DNA of 42,475 nucleotides from a virus: positions 1-42,475 of IMG/VR virus record IMGVR_UViG_3300025764_000008; one strand, given 5' to 3'. Below the pieces are notes generated by a model, which was given only the letters and a program-made list of their open reading frames with translations, was not told the DNA's origin and ran no database searches. Every line of letters begins with the position of its first letter. The first letter of the stretch is position 1. Of this stretch, positions 1 to 7,013 are shown piece by piece. The translations under genes were made by a program, and so were the position numbers.

Positions 1-28
1 CTACGATACGGCGAGGGAAGCGGCATGA
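1..28 (+). CDS. 3' end of an upstream early gene (partial)
   Basis: Only the last eight codons are present, ending ...REAA-stop at 26-28. The Ala-Ala ending is shared by many genes in this window (for example those ending at 1393, 3340, 4128 and 40960), which suggests it is real coding sequence. The stop overlaps the start of the next gene. Nothing can be said about function. Confidence 0.5.
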
Positions 29-195
29 GGGCGCAAGGCAAGGGGAACGCTGCGTGCTGGGATTGTAAGTTTTACAAAGTCATTGGTGTGAGACCCGACC
101 ATTCCTTTGTCGAATGGTTATGCCTTGCGTCGGGAACGCCAGAACGTATGGCGTGGATGAGAATGAAGTGCAAGATGCGTGAGGTAAAAAAATGA
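25..195 (+). CDS. small Cys-rich protein, possible zinc binder
   Basis: This 56-residue protein has a C-x2-C pair near residues 11-14 and further Cys at about 33 and 51, so it could hold one metal ion. It is basic and Trp-containing with no membrane segment. It starts at ATG 25, overlapping the previous stop, and ends in an ATGA overlap with the next gene, so it sits inside a translationally coupled operon. Family not recognised. Confidence 0.6.
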   Translation: MRAQGKGNAACWDCKFYKVIGVRPDHSFVEWLCLASGTPERMAWMRMKCKMREVKK

Positions 196-734
196 AGTGG
201 GCATCGCGTGGGGCAGAACCCATCAGTTGGTTTGATATCCTCGTAGTCGTGCTGGTCGTTATCTGGGCGATTGCCATTGTCCTGCTCATTGCAGCCGTGA
301 CGGCGTCACCAAAACGGGCAAGTGCAGGCGACATCGCCAATTTCAGAACTGCCCGTCGTTTGGCTCCTGTAATTCTTCATTCAGACATAGCCGTTTCACG
401 CGATTCTAGCCATGTGGTGAAGGTATTGCTCATGGAGGTGAGCGCATATAGTCCCACGGTGTTCGAGTGTGACAATGACCCCATGACTACCGCTAGCGGC
501 AAGCGCGTCTATGTCGGAGGCATCGCAGCCGACTGGCGCGTTCTCCCTTGTGGCAGTATCGTTATTGTCGATGGGTATAACAACGGCAATCCTTGCGTCG
601 TTATCGACCAGGGAGGCGCAATTAAGGGGAATAAACTTGATCTGTTCTTCTGGCACGAGAGCGAAGCAATAAACTATGGGCGAAGGCGCAATGTTAGAGT
701 ACAAGTGCTGTATGTGCCGAAGGCGACGCCATGA
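192..734 (+). CDS. membrane-anchored 3D-domain protein
   Basis: The 180-residue protein has one strong N-terminal membrane segment (about residues 15-37, Val/Ile/Leu-rich, preceded by WFDI). The C-terminal ~75 residues match the 3D (Asp-Asp-Asp) double-psi beta-barrel family seen in RlpA/YocH/MltA-type wall proteins: TASGKRVYVGG, AADWR, then VVIDQGGAIKG, LDLFFW and YGRRRNVRVQVL. The three conserved Asp are visible. In that family the domain binds or cleaves peptidoglycan. With an N-out anchor it would act at the cell surface. Its place among replication genes rather than lysis genes is odd, so a role in entry, exclusion or envelope change is as likely as lysis. Confidence 0.75.
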   Translation: MKWASRGAEPISWFDILVVVLVVIWAIAIVLLIAAVTASPKRASAGDIANFRTARRLAPVILHSDIAVSRDSSHVVKVLLMEVSAYSPTVFECDNDPMTTASGKRVYVGGIAADWRVLPCGSIVIVDGYNNGNPCVVIDQGGAIKGNKLDLFFWHESEAINYGRRRNVRVQVLYVPKATP

Positions 735-1393
735 ACGAAATCATTTGTGCTGATTGCCTAGACATTCTGAAATCCATGCCCGACAAGTCAGTTGACCTTG
801 TGCTGACCGACCCGCCGTATAATGCGAAAAATATAGGCCCAAACGCTAGAGAATATGTGGGAACGATAATGCAACTTCCTTTAGAGGAATACAAGAAGTT
901 TTGTGCGGATTGGTTTAGGGAAGCCTTTAGGGTATCGAAGCGGCTTGTATTTACGCCTGGGATAGCCAATGTTTGTTATTACCCACAACCCGACTGGATA
1001 GCTTGTTGGCATAAACCAGCTTCTGTGAGTTTCAATAGATTCGGCGGGTTCAACGCGTGGGAACCCATCATGCTGTATGGGAGAATTCCCAAAGGACATC
1101 GGTTATCGCAGGATTACATCCTCGAAAATACTATGAACTTTACAAAGGGAATAGAAAAACAACATCCATGTCCTAAACCAAAAGAATTGATGCGAACACT
1201 TGTTGACATATTTTCATTGGAGAGCGACACCATTCTTGACCCCTTCGTTGGTTCAGGCACGACATGTGTCGCTGCAAAAATCCTTGGCAGAAAGTATATC
1301 GGTATTGAGATAAGTCCCGTCTATGCTGAGATTGCCCGCAAGAGAGTGGAACAGGCACAGTATGAAGAGCGGTTGTTCCAAGAGGCAGCATGA
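731..1393 (+). CDS. DNA methyltransferase, N6-adenine/N4-cytosine type
   Basis: This 220-residue protein has DPPY (residues 27-30, motif IV) followed late by PFVGSGT (171-177, motif I, SAM binding). DPPY before FxGxG is the beta-class order of D12/N4-N6 methyltransferases. The length is short for the family, with little room for a target-recognition domain. It overlaps its neighbours on both sides by four bases (ATGA). No restriction partner is nearby, so it is probably an orphan methylase protecting phage DNA or marking it. Target sequence unknown. Confidence 0.9.
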   Translation: MNEIICADCLDILKSMPDKSVDLVLTDPPYNAKNIGPNAREYVGTIMQLPLEEYKKFCADWFREAFRVSKRLVFTPGIANVCYYPQPDWIACWHKPASVSFNRFGGFNAWEPIMLYGRIPKGHRLSQDYILENTMNFTKGIEKQHPCPKPKELMRTLVDIFSLESDTILDPFVGSGTTCVAAKILGRKYIGIEISPVYAEIARKRVEQAQYEERLFQEAA

Positions 1394-3039
1394 GTAGCCG
1401 TGAGCAGTGGGTATTGGGTCCGCCAGGAACGGGCAAGACGACCTTCCTTTCCAACACCATCCAATCCCTTGTCGAAAGGAGGGGCTCTGATGCTGTGACC
1501 GTTTGTAGCTTCAGCAAGGCCGCAGCGACGGAACTTGTTTCACGCGAACTCCCCATTGACGAATCACACGTAGGCACTCTCCACGCACTTTGCTATCGTG
1601 CACTAAACCGACCAACGATTGCAGAAACGAAGATCGACGATTGGAACGACTTCGCTTCCGAGTATCGCCTTCAATCATCTGGCACGACGCAGGTGGACGA
1701 TCCATTAACTGGCGACGATAGCAGCTCTGGAACTGAGTCTGATAAAATCTTCGGGCAGTATATGCTCCTGCGTGCTCGTTGTGTGGACCGCGCTCTCTGG
1801 CCACCACAGGTTGAGGCGTTTGCTCGAAAGTGGGAGTTCTGGCGGGATAATAGCGGTTTTGTCGATTTTCAAAAATTGATAGAACTTGGACTTCGAGACC
1901 TTGAAACTTGTCCCGGCGACCCGCAGGTGTTGATTGCCGATGAGGTACAGGACAGCTCTGCATCTGAACTCCTTCTTCTCCGAAAGTGGGAAGAACATAC
2001 CGATTACACCATCCTCGCTTTTGACGATGATCAGGCAATTTACAACTTTCGTGGTGCATCCCCCGAAGCACTCCTTGCGGCGAACGTGTCAAAAGATCAA
2101 CAGCGTATTTTGAGTTATTCGTGGCGAGTGCCGATCGCGATACAAAATCTTTCGCAACAGTGGATTAAGCAAGTGACGCTGAGGCTGGACAAACCGTACC
2201 TACCCCGTTGCGAGCCACAGGTAACGGGTACTCCCGTCCAAGGCGAGTGCCGGTTTTTCCCGCAGGGGAATTACAGAAATGCAGAAGCGCTGCTGAACGA
2301 CGCAGAACAGTATTTGGAGCAGGGGAAGTCAGTGATGTTTTTAGGAACGTGCGGGTACATGCTTGACCCCCTCAAGGCCGTTCTGAGAAAAAGAGGAATG
2401 CCTTTCCACAATCCCTATCGCAAGGCTCGGGCCGACTGGAATCCATTAGCGGGGAGAGAGGGGACGGTAGGGGCAAAAGATCGCCTGCTTTCGTACCTAT
2501 CGCCAATGCTCTCCGCGAGGCCGTGGAACCCAGTAGAAGCCGACCAGTGGTTCGATATTATCAAGAGCAAAGAGACGCTGGCACGAGGTGCGAAGCAACT
2601 GTTGCATGACGCTACAGTTGAAGAACGAGGGCTGACGGACGATGAAGTCGTCTCGCTGTTCGAGGGCGAGGCTTTTACTGAGGCGTTCGGTGGCGTCCTT
2701 GATCCGAACCTTCAATGGCTTGAGAACCATCTACTACCGAGTAAAGCTCGGGGGATGCAATTTTCTATGGACGTATACAGACGTGGCGGAATTGAGTTGT
2801 TGCAAAAAAAGCCACAAGTCACGATAGGAACGGTACATTCAGTGAAGGGTGGAGAAAGTGATGTTGTTTACTTGATCCCTGACCTTTCATTGGCTTCGAT
2901 GCAATCATGGTCACAGTACGGACCCGAGAGGGATGCTCTCGTGAGACTTATGTACGTTGGCATGACGCGAGCTAAAGAAAGTCTAATAATGACTGCGCCA
3001 GCCACAAGTTCGTATGTTGAAACTTGGGCCGACGCGTAA
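1390..3039 (+). CDS. UvrD/PcrA-like superfamily 1A helicase
   Basis: The 549-residue protein carries the SF1A helicase motifs in order: Walker A GPPGTGKT (10-17), motif Ia region CSFSKAAATEL (39-49), Walker B DEVQDSS (184-190), motif III DDDQAIYNFRGA (212-223), YSWR, TIGTVHSVKGGE (motif V) and LMYVGMTRAKE (motif VI). It is shorter than host UvrD (~720), which fits phage versions. It should unwind DNA 3'-to-5' using ATP during replication or recombination. Its start overlaps the methyltransferase stop. Confidence 0.93.
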   Translation: MSSREQWVLGPPGTGKTTFLSNTIQSLVERRGSDAVTVCSFSKAAATELVSRELPIDESHVGTLHALCYRALNRPTIAETKIDDWNDFASEYRLQSSGTTQVDDPLTGDDSSSGTESDKIFGQYMLLRARCVDRALWPPQVEAFARKWEFWRDNSGFVDFQKLIELGLRDLETCPGDPQVLIADEVQDSSASELLLLRKWEEHTDYTILAFDDDQAIYNFRGASPEALLAANVSKDQQRILSYSWRVPIAIQNLSQQWIKQVTLRLDKPYLPRCEPQVTGTPVQGECRFFPQGNYRNAEALLNDAEQYLEQGKSVMFLGTCGYMLDPLKAVLRKRGMPFHNPYRKARADWNPLAGREGTVGAKDRLLSYLSPMLSARPWNPVEADQWFDIIKSKETLARGAKQLLHDATVEERGLTDDEVVSLFEGEAFTEAFGGVLDPNLQWLENHLLPSKARGMQFSMDVYRRGGIELLQKKPQVTIGTVHSVKGGESDVVYLIPDLSLASMQSWSQYGPERDALVRLMYVGMTRAKESLIMTAPATSSYVETWADA

Positions 3040-3055
3040 TTAAAGGAGGCGTGGT

Positions 3056-3340
3056 ATGTGGACATTGGGCAAGTGGGCAATCTTGACGTACGACGAACTG
3101 GAGCAGAGGAACAACGACGCACGTGCTTTGGGCTATCGGGCAGGACTGAGGTCGAAGTGGAAGGCGAAACGGAAGGGAAACGAGACGGAGCAGCTGCTTG
3201 CTGCGGTTGCGCCTGGTGTGGTGATTCCAAGCAGGAACGCAGAGACGTATGAAAAGCCGCAGCCTGTTGTATCGTTCGTCGACGATGGGACGCCTTTCGG
3301 GTTCAACGTGAAAGAATCCGAGATGGATGACGCCGCATGA
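3056..3340 (+). CDS. conserved-looking early protein of unknown function
   Basis: The 94-residue protein starts after a strong site (aaaggaggcgtggt then ATG). It has a very basic patch (SKWKAKRKG, about residues 33-41) and an acidic tail ending DDAA. No family was recognised. The site before it is one of the extended GGAGGCRYGG Shine-Dalgarno sequences discussed in the findings. An alternative frame starting at 3058 has no better support. Confidence 0.7.
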   Translation: MWTLGKWAILTYDELEQRNNDARALGYRAGLRSKWKAKRKGNETEQLLAAVAPGVVIPSRNAETYEKPQPVVSFVDDGTPFGFNVKESEMDDAA

Positions 3341-3444
3341 CCGCTCTTTGGGCGAACTTTGTCTCTGGCGTATTCACCGGTTTCGCCCTTGCCATACTCG
3401 TTGGCGTCGTCATGCAGTACGTGGCGTTGAAGAAGGGAAGATGA
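3337..3444 (+). CDS. 35-residue single-pass membrane peptide
   Basis: ATG at 3337 overlaps the previous stop (ATGA) and its own TGA overlaps the next ATG at 3441. It encodes a short peptide with one central hydrophobic helix (VFTGFALAILVGVVMQYVAL) and a basic end (KKGR). Exact overlaps on both sides make it very likely to be translated. Similar tiny membrane peptides occur at 31059, 32526, 33012 and 11883. Role unknown. Confidence 0.7.
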   Translation: MTALWANFVSGVFTGFALAILVGVVMQYVALKKGR

Positions 3445-3818
3445 AGATCACGATGGACGGCAAGTATCAAACGAGGAAAGACGGCCTTCCTGTCGAGATT
3501 CTGCGGAACAACGTCAGGAACGCAGACTTCCCCGTTGTAGGCGTCATTACCTTTGCGGATGGTTCGCAGCAGCAAGATCGATGGATGTCGGATGGAAGTT
3601 ACTGCGGCGAGAAAGGGTACGCTCTTGACCTCATTCCCGTTCGCAAAGAATATAATGTGTGGGTCGCTATCGGGAGAACGATGGAGGGGCATATTTATGC
3701 TCGGTCATCAACCGACATAAGGGATGTATGGACGTTAGACCGGAACGATGTATTGCTCGCTCGAAAGATGGTCACGATTGAAGAGGGGGAGTTCGACGAT
3801 GAAAACCATTTCTCTTGA
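3441..3818 (+). CDS. early phage protein, paralogue of the product at 40957
   Basis: The start MKITMDGKYQTRKDG at 3441 is chosen because it overlaps the membrane-peptide stop; longer readings run into the upstream gene. The 125-residue protein shares with the one at 40957-41358 the order YQTR(D/K)G, P(V/I)VG-x-(I/V)T(Y/F)-x-DG, a W-x2-(D/N)G-x-Y stretch and LIPV. The fold looks all-beta. The family is common in phage early regions as far as I recall, but no biochemical role is known to me. Confidence 0.75.
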   Translation: MKITMDGKYQTRKDGLPVEILRNNVRNADFPVVGVITFADGSQQQDRWMSDGSYCGEKGYALDLIPVRKEYNVWVAIGRTMEGHIYARSSTDIRDVWTLDRNDVLLARKMVTIEEGEFDDENHFS

Positions 3819-4128
3819 ATCCACGATCGTCTCCAACGCCGTGAAGTGGACGAACATGCAGCCCCGCTGCTGGGCGATGAAAACCCACGGCGGGATGTAC
3901 GGCAAGGCGGGTATCCCCGACGTTCTTGCGTGCATCAACGGTTCTTTTCTTGCAGGAGAGTTCAAGCGTCCAAAGCCAGCAGGATCACCCGTAACGGTTT
4001 TGCAAATGAAGACGCTGGACGACTTAGCAAAAGCCGGCGCAGCAACGGGGATCTTCAGAAGTCAGGGCGAATGGCGGATGGCCGTGTTGGGGCTGATTGT
4101 TGCAAACGGAATGAAGGTGGCGGCATGA
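3799..4128 (+). CDS. VRR-NUC domain nuclease
   Basis: The start at ATG 3799 (MKTISLEST...) follows agaggggga; the longer reading from 3748 lacks a site. The 110-residue protein has the PD-(D/E)XK-type core of stand-alone VRR-NUC phage proteins: MYGKAGIPD (GxPD at 38-41) and LAGEFKRP (E54-x-K56). Such proteins are predicted structure-specific or Holliday-junction-type nucleases acting in replication or recombination next to helicases. It overlaps the previous gene by 20 bases and the next by ATGA. Confidence 0.85.
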   Translation: MKTISLESTIVSNAVKWTNMQPRCWAMKTHGGMYGKAGIPDVLACINGSFLAGEFKRPKPAGSPVTVLQMKTLDDLAKAGAATGIFRSQGEWRMAVLGLIVANGMKVAA

Positions 4129-4403
4129 TAGATAAGTGGCATATTCCCGTTACGTATTACCCTGGAGGGGAATGCCGTATCTTTCACAACGGCGACGAAT
4201 GGTTCTACGAAGCAACGTGGATGCCTCTCGGCACAACACACATTATCTACGTTACGCAAATGGGCTTGGAAATGATGTGTAACGAGAAAGATGAGGGACA
4301 GGCACCGCCACACGAACAAGCGTACGACAATGCTCGTCGTTTTTATCGTGACGTTGTGGAGGAAGAATTGCGCGACGGAACGGGAGTGGGGGTGATACCT
4401 TGA
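4125..4403 (+). CDS. hypothetical early protein
   Basis: Start at ATG 4125 (MIDKWHIPV) within ATGA of the previous gene. The 92-residue acidic protein is rich in aromatic residues (WHIPVTYYPGGE, DEWFYEATW) and ends with a charged helix (RRFYRDVVEEELRDG). No known family was recognised. Its stop overlaps the TTG start of the nuclease gene, so it belongs to the same operon. Confidence 0.65.
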   Translation: MIDKWHIPVTYYPGGECRIFHNGDEWFYEATWMPLGTTHIIYVTQMGLEMMCNEKDEGQAPPHEQAYDNARRFYRDVVEEELRDGTGVGVIP

Positions 4404-5098
4404 ACCACAGCTTCAGCAGCCTTAACCTCTACTCTCAGTGTCCTCAAGCCTGGTACGTCAAGCAGGTTCTTCGTGTGAAAGAGAAGCCCAATAATGCTTC
4501 CAGTTTTGGCATGGCAGTACACAGTGCCATCGAAGGCGTGTTCAAGGGTGCCCCGATTCGCCAGAGCGTGGACCACGCTGTCGAGACGGCGGTCCTGCCC
4601 GTAGACGAAATGCAGGTGTTCCTTTCAACGAACGCAGTACCCTCGATCTGTAACGGCGAAGACCGTCACGCAGAAGAGTGGCTGGGGATGGACTTGCCAA
4701 ACTGCAACTGGCTATTCAAGGCAAAGATTGATCTGTGGTACAAGGAGGGCGACGTGGGTTACGTCTGGGACTGGAAAACGGGCAAGCCTACCCGACCCGA
4801 CAAGCAAGTAGCGCTATATGCCTGGGCCGTGATGGAAGCGGCAGGTGTGGATGTTGTTTCTGGACATCTGTACTTCACAAAATACCAGCAGGACGAGGCA
4901 CGACAGTTCACGAGAAAGGACGTGAAGAAGGCTGTTGAGTGGGCGTCGACGGTGGGGCAGGAGATAGAACAACAATACAGTTTGGTCCAGGTGGGGGGGA
5001 TAAACGTCGTGCAAGCCTTTCCACACCGTTACGGCCACGAGTGTCAGTGGTGCACGGAGCAGCAGACGTGTTATCAGAATATGGAGAAGGCAGCGTGA
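4400..5098 (+). CDS. PD-(D/E)XK nuclease, RecB/Cas4-like with Fe-S cysteines
   Basis: TTG start at 4400 overlaps the previous stop. The 232-residue protein begins FSSLNLYSQCPQAWY, typical of Cas4/AddB-like nucleases, and has H41, D111 and D124-W-K126 (YVWDWKTGK) of the RecB motif. Cys 14 plus the C-terminal CQWCTEQQTC (215, 218, 224) form the four-Cys iron-sulphur arrangement of Cas4/AddB. It probably acts as a single-strand-directed exonuclease in phage recombination or end processing. Confidence 0.88.
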   Translation: MNHSFSSLNLYSQCPQAWYVKQVLRVKEKPNNASSFGMAVHSAIEGVFKGAPIRQSVDHAVETAVLPVDEMQVFLSTNAVPSICNGEDRHAEEWLGMDLPNCNWLFKAKIDLWYKEGDVGYVWDWKTGKPTRPDKQVALYAWAVMEAAGVDVVSGHLYFTKYQQDEARQFTRKDVKKAVEWASTVGQEIEQQYSLVQVGGINVVQAFPHRYGHECQWCTEQQTCYQNMEKAA

Positions 5099-5664
5099 AA
5101 GTTCTTGTCGCCTGTGAGTTTTCTGGCATTGTCCGCGATGCCTTTCTTCGCTGTGGTCACGAGGCCATGAGCTGCGACCTTCTACCTTCTGAGCGTCTTG
5201 GCCCGCACTATCAAGGCGACGTGCGAGACTTGCTTTCTCGTCCTTCGCATTGGGGCTTGGTTATCGCGCACCCGCCTTGTACGGACCTGGCGGTAAGTGG
5301 TGCAAGGTGGTTTAAGGAAAAGATTGCAGATGGGCGGCAGCAGCAAGCGATCGCGTTTTTCAATCTCTTTCGTTTTCTGAGTGCCGATACGAAAAGAGTG
5401 GCCATTGAAAACCCTATAGGCATTATGTCGCATGTCTGGCGAAAGCCCGATCAGATTGTCCAGCCGTGGCAGTTTGGACATGGCGAAACCAAGGCAACTT
5501 GTTTGTGGTTATGCCACCTTCGACTACTCGTTTCAACAAACATTGTGAGGGGCAGAGAACAGAGGGTTCACCTTATGCCGCCAAGCCCCGACCGTTGGCG
5601 GGAACGCAGCAGAACTTATGAAGGGATTGCAGAAGCAATGGCAAGCCAGTGGGGAATAGCGTGA
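5095..5664 (+). CDS. C5-cytosine methyltransferase-like phage protein
   Basis: GTG start at 5095 overlaps the preceding TGA. The 189-residue protein has a Rossmann-like start (KVLVACEFSGIVRDAF), a PPC motif (HPPCTD, 60-62) and ENPIG, followed by FGHGETKATCLWL and the RSRTYEGIAEAMASQWG ending. These are features of a widespread short phage family related to Dcm-type enzymes. The PPC Cys would be the catalytic nucleophile, but the protein is much shorter than true DNA C5-methylases and has no clear recognition domain. Last gene of this early block; the candidate sRNA promoter lies just after it. Confidence 0.8.
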   Translation: MKVLVACEFSGIVRDAFLRCGHEAMSCDLLPSERLGPHYQGDVRDLLSRPSHWGLVIAHPPCTDLAVSGARWFKEKIADGRQQQAIAFFNLFRFLSADTKRVAIENPIGIMSHVWRKPDQIVQPWQFGHGETKATCLWLCHLRLLVSTNIVRGREQRVHLMPPSPDRWRERSRTYEGIAEAMASQWGIA

Positions 5665-5675
5665 ATTTGCTCCTC

Positions 5676-5701
5676 TTGACTTTTTCCGTTCATGCTATAA
5701 T
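5676..5701 (+). promoter_or_regulatory. promoter for candidate sRNA
   Basis: Extended -10 sequence TGC-TATAAT (TATAAT at 5696-5701) with TTGACT at 5676-5681. The spacing is only 14 bases, so the extended -10 is probably the main element. Transcription would start near 5708. No protein gene follows before the terminator, so it probably drives a short RNA. Confidence 0.6.
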
Positions 5702-5707
5702 ATCAGA

Positions 5708-5787
5708 ACTGCCCAGTGGAGTGCGGACTATCCGCACACACTACCATGCTTCCGCCAGCACTTGCCCAAGTGCTGGCTTTGTTTTTC
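5708..5787 (+). ncRNA. candidate ~80-nt sRNA with anti-Shine-Dalgarno linker
   Basis: From the promoter the RNA would contain a perfect 7-bp hairpin (GTGCGGA 5721-5727 with TCCGCAC 5731-5737), a 17-nt single-stranded linker (5738-5754) and a terminator hairpin (5755-5776) with a U-rich tail. Linker bases 5742-5753 (TACCATGCTTCC) pair with GGAGGCATGGTA at 33183-33194, the ribosome-binding site and first start-codon base of the methyltransferase gene at 33194: 12 pairs, one of them G-U. Similar matches exist for the genes at 3056 and 32839. The layout is that of a trans-acting translational repressor; this is inference. Confidence 0.5.
5755..5787 (+). terminator. intrinsic terminator of the candidate sRNA
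   Basis: Stem CCAGCACTTG (5755-5764) with CAAGTGCTGG (5767-5776); the innermost pairs cannot all form, leaving about 9 bp and a 4-nt loop. It is followed by the U-rich run ctttgttttt. A 30-codon reading frame crosses it (ATG 5746) but has no ribosome-binding site. Confidence 0.7.
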
Positions 5788-5811
5788 ATCGGGCGTAGAG
5801 ACAAAACAATA

Positions 5812-5849
5812 GCCCCTCATTTGCCAACAGGCAAGTGAGGGGCTTTTTT
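5812..5849. terminator. bidirectional intrinsic terminator between early block and par genes
   Basis: 14-bp stem (5812-5825 with 5830-5843, one G-T pair) around the loop AACA, then six T on the plus side. On the minus strand the stem is followed by ATTGTTTTG, so it can also end the par transcript. It sits exactly between convergent operons. Confidence 0.9.
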
Positions 5850-5862
5850 GCATTTCAAGCCG

Positions 5863-6072
5863 TCACACGTCAAACGGGTCTTTCTTCTTCTCCGCAGGCG
5901 GTGCGTTCAACGCCGCGAGCACGACATCCTCTGTCCACTTGCTCTCTGATACTCGTGCTTCAAGTGCGGCGTACTTGACCCTGAGCAGCGTTTCTTCACG
6001 CCACAGGAATCCCGCCTTGATCTTTCTCACTCCCAGTTTTGTGACATACGTCGACTTGCGTTCTAGGTCCAC
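5863..6072 (-). CDS. small partition partner, ribbon-helix-helix-like
   Basis: The 69-residue basic protein overlaps the end of parA by ten bases. A central stretch (KIKAGFLWREETLLRVKYAALEARVSESKWTEDVVLAAL) of one strand plus two helices fits a ribbon-helix-helix DNA-binding protein, as found as the small ParB/ParG-type partner of class Ib ParA systems. It would bind the centromere and the par promoter. The assignment rests on position and predicted fold; it is not a classical ParB. Confidence 0.6.
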   Translation of the reverse strand: MDLERKSTYVTKLGVRKIKAGFLWREETLLRVKYAALEARVSESKWTEDVVLAALNAPPAEKKKDPFDV

Positions 6073-6821
6073 AGTAACCTCCCCGCGATTTCTGAGTACA
6101 GATCACGAAAGGCTTTTGCTGCTTTCCCTTTCGGCTCGATCTCCCACACCGCCTTCTTATGGTTCATCGCCATCTCGACACTTGCGGCTTGAGGGATCAC
6201 CGTCTTCAACATCAGTCCAGAATAGCCTTGCCACAGCAGGTCTCTTGCTTCGCGCGCTCTCAGTTGCCCTTCGGCCATACCGTTCAGAACGATGCCGAGA
6301 GGTTCAACCTGCACACCTTTTCCCATATCCCGAAGGTCCTTGGCCGTGGCGAAGAGATCTTTCAGTCCTTTGACTGAACCTCTTCCCATCGTCACCGGCA
6401 CCAGGAGCCTTGTTGCGCAGAACAGAGCGGAGCTTGTCATTAATCCCAGGTTCGGCGGGCAGTCAACGATGACGACCTTCTCGGGCCTATCGCTGAGGTA
6501 CAAGCGGAGTAATCCTATGTCGTGCCAGCTTGCCCTTTTTTCATAAGCGCCAAGGGCAATGTCACTTCCTATTAATCTGATTCCATCGGTCACAACCATG
6601 GGCACGGGGTTCTTCTCGTCAAAAATCAAACGTGTATGGTTTGCATCGAGGATTTCGCCGTCCGTGAACAGTTCGGTCATGTTCCCCTGCGGGTCGACGT
6701 CCACGACCAGCACGCTTCGCCCTGCTTGTGCCGCGAGCCGGGCAAGGTGATACGCGAGAGTTGTCTTGCCTGTTCCGCCCTTCTGATTCGCCACGCACAA
6801 GATCGTTCTCTCTTCTTCCAT
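6063..6821 (-). CDS. parA: ParA-type partition ATPase
   Basis: The 252-residue protein has the deviant Walker A KGGTGKTT (14-21) with the signature Lys, a VVDVDPQGN motif (Walker A') and VVIVDCPPNLG (Walker B). It lacks the N-terminal HTH of long type Ia ParA, so it resembles the short type. It would move plasmid copies on the nucleoid using ATP. It starts after gga-ggtga with a good promoter upstream. Its presence without an integrase suggests low-copy plasmid maintenance of the lysogen. Confidence 0.92.
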   Translation of the reverse strand: MEEERTILCVANQKGGTGKTTLAYHLARLAAQAGRSVLVVDVDPQGNMTELFTDGEILDANHTRLIFDEKNPVPMVVTDGIRLIGSDIALGAYEKRASWHDIGLLRLYLSDRPEKVVIVDCPPNLGLMTSSALFCATRLLVPVTMGRGSVKGLKDLFATAKDLRDMGKGVQVEPLGIVLNGMAEGQLRAREARDLLWQGYSGLMLKTVIPQAASVEMAMNHKKAVWEIEPKGKAAKAFRDLYSEIAGRLLWT

Positions 6822-6832
6822 TCGTCACCTCC

Positions 6833-6884
6833 AGAAATGACAAATTCCGACAATGAAGAATAGATCATCGCCAGAACTTGTCAA
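6833..6884 (-). promoter_or_regulatory. parA promoter with repeated TTGTC boxes
   Basis: On the minus strand, TTGACA (6879-6884) and TATTCT (6857-6862) are 16 bases apart. Just downstream two TTGTC boxes about ten bases apart lie between the -10 and the parA site, a plausible autoregulatory operator. The rest of the gap to 7013 shows nothing convincing. Confidence 0.7.
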
Positions 6885-7013
6885 GAGGGTGCGCTGCAAT
6901 GTGCTGCGTCAATGGAGAAAGAGGAAAGAAGGGAAGGTGTGCCCCAGTTGGTCTTTTCAATCGAAATCATTGCTACGGGGCTAGAATCGAACCATTTCCA
7001 AAATGGGAACAAC

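Noticed and set aside
5746-5838. 30-codon frame starting in the candidate sRNA
   Set aside because: No Shine-Dalgarno sequence and it crosses both terminator hairpins.
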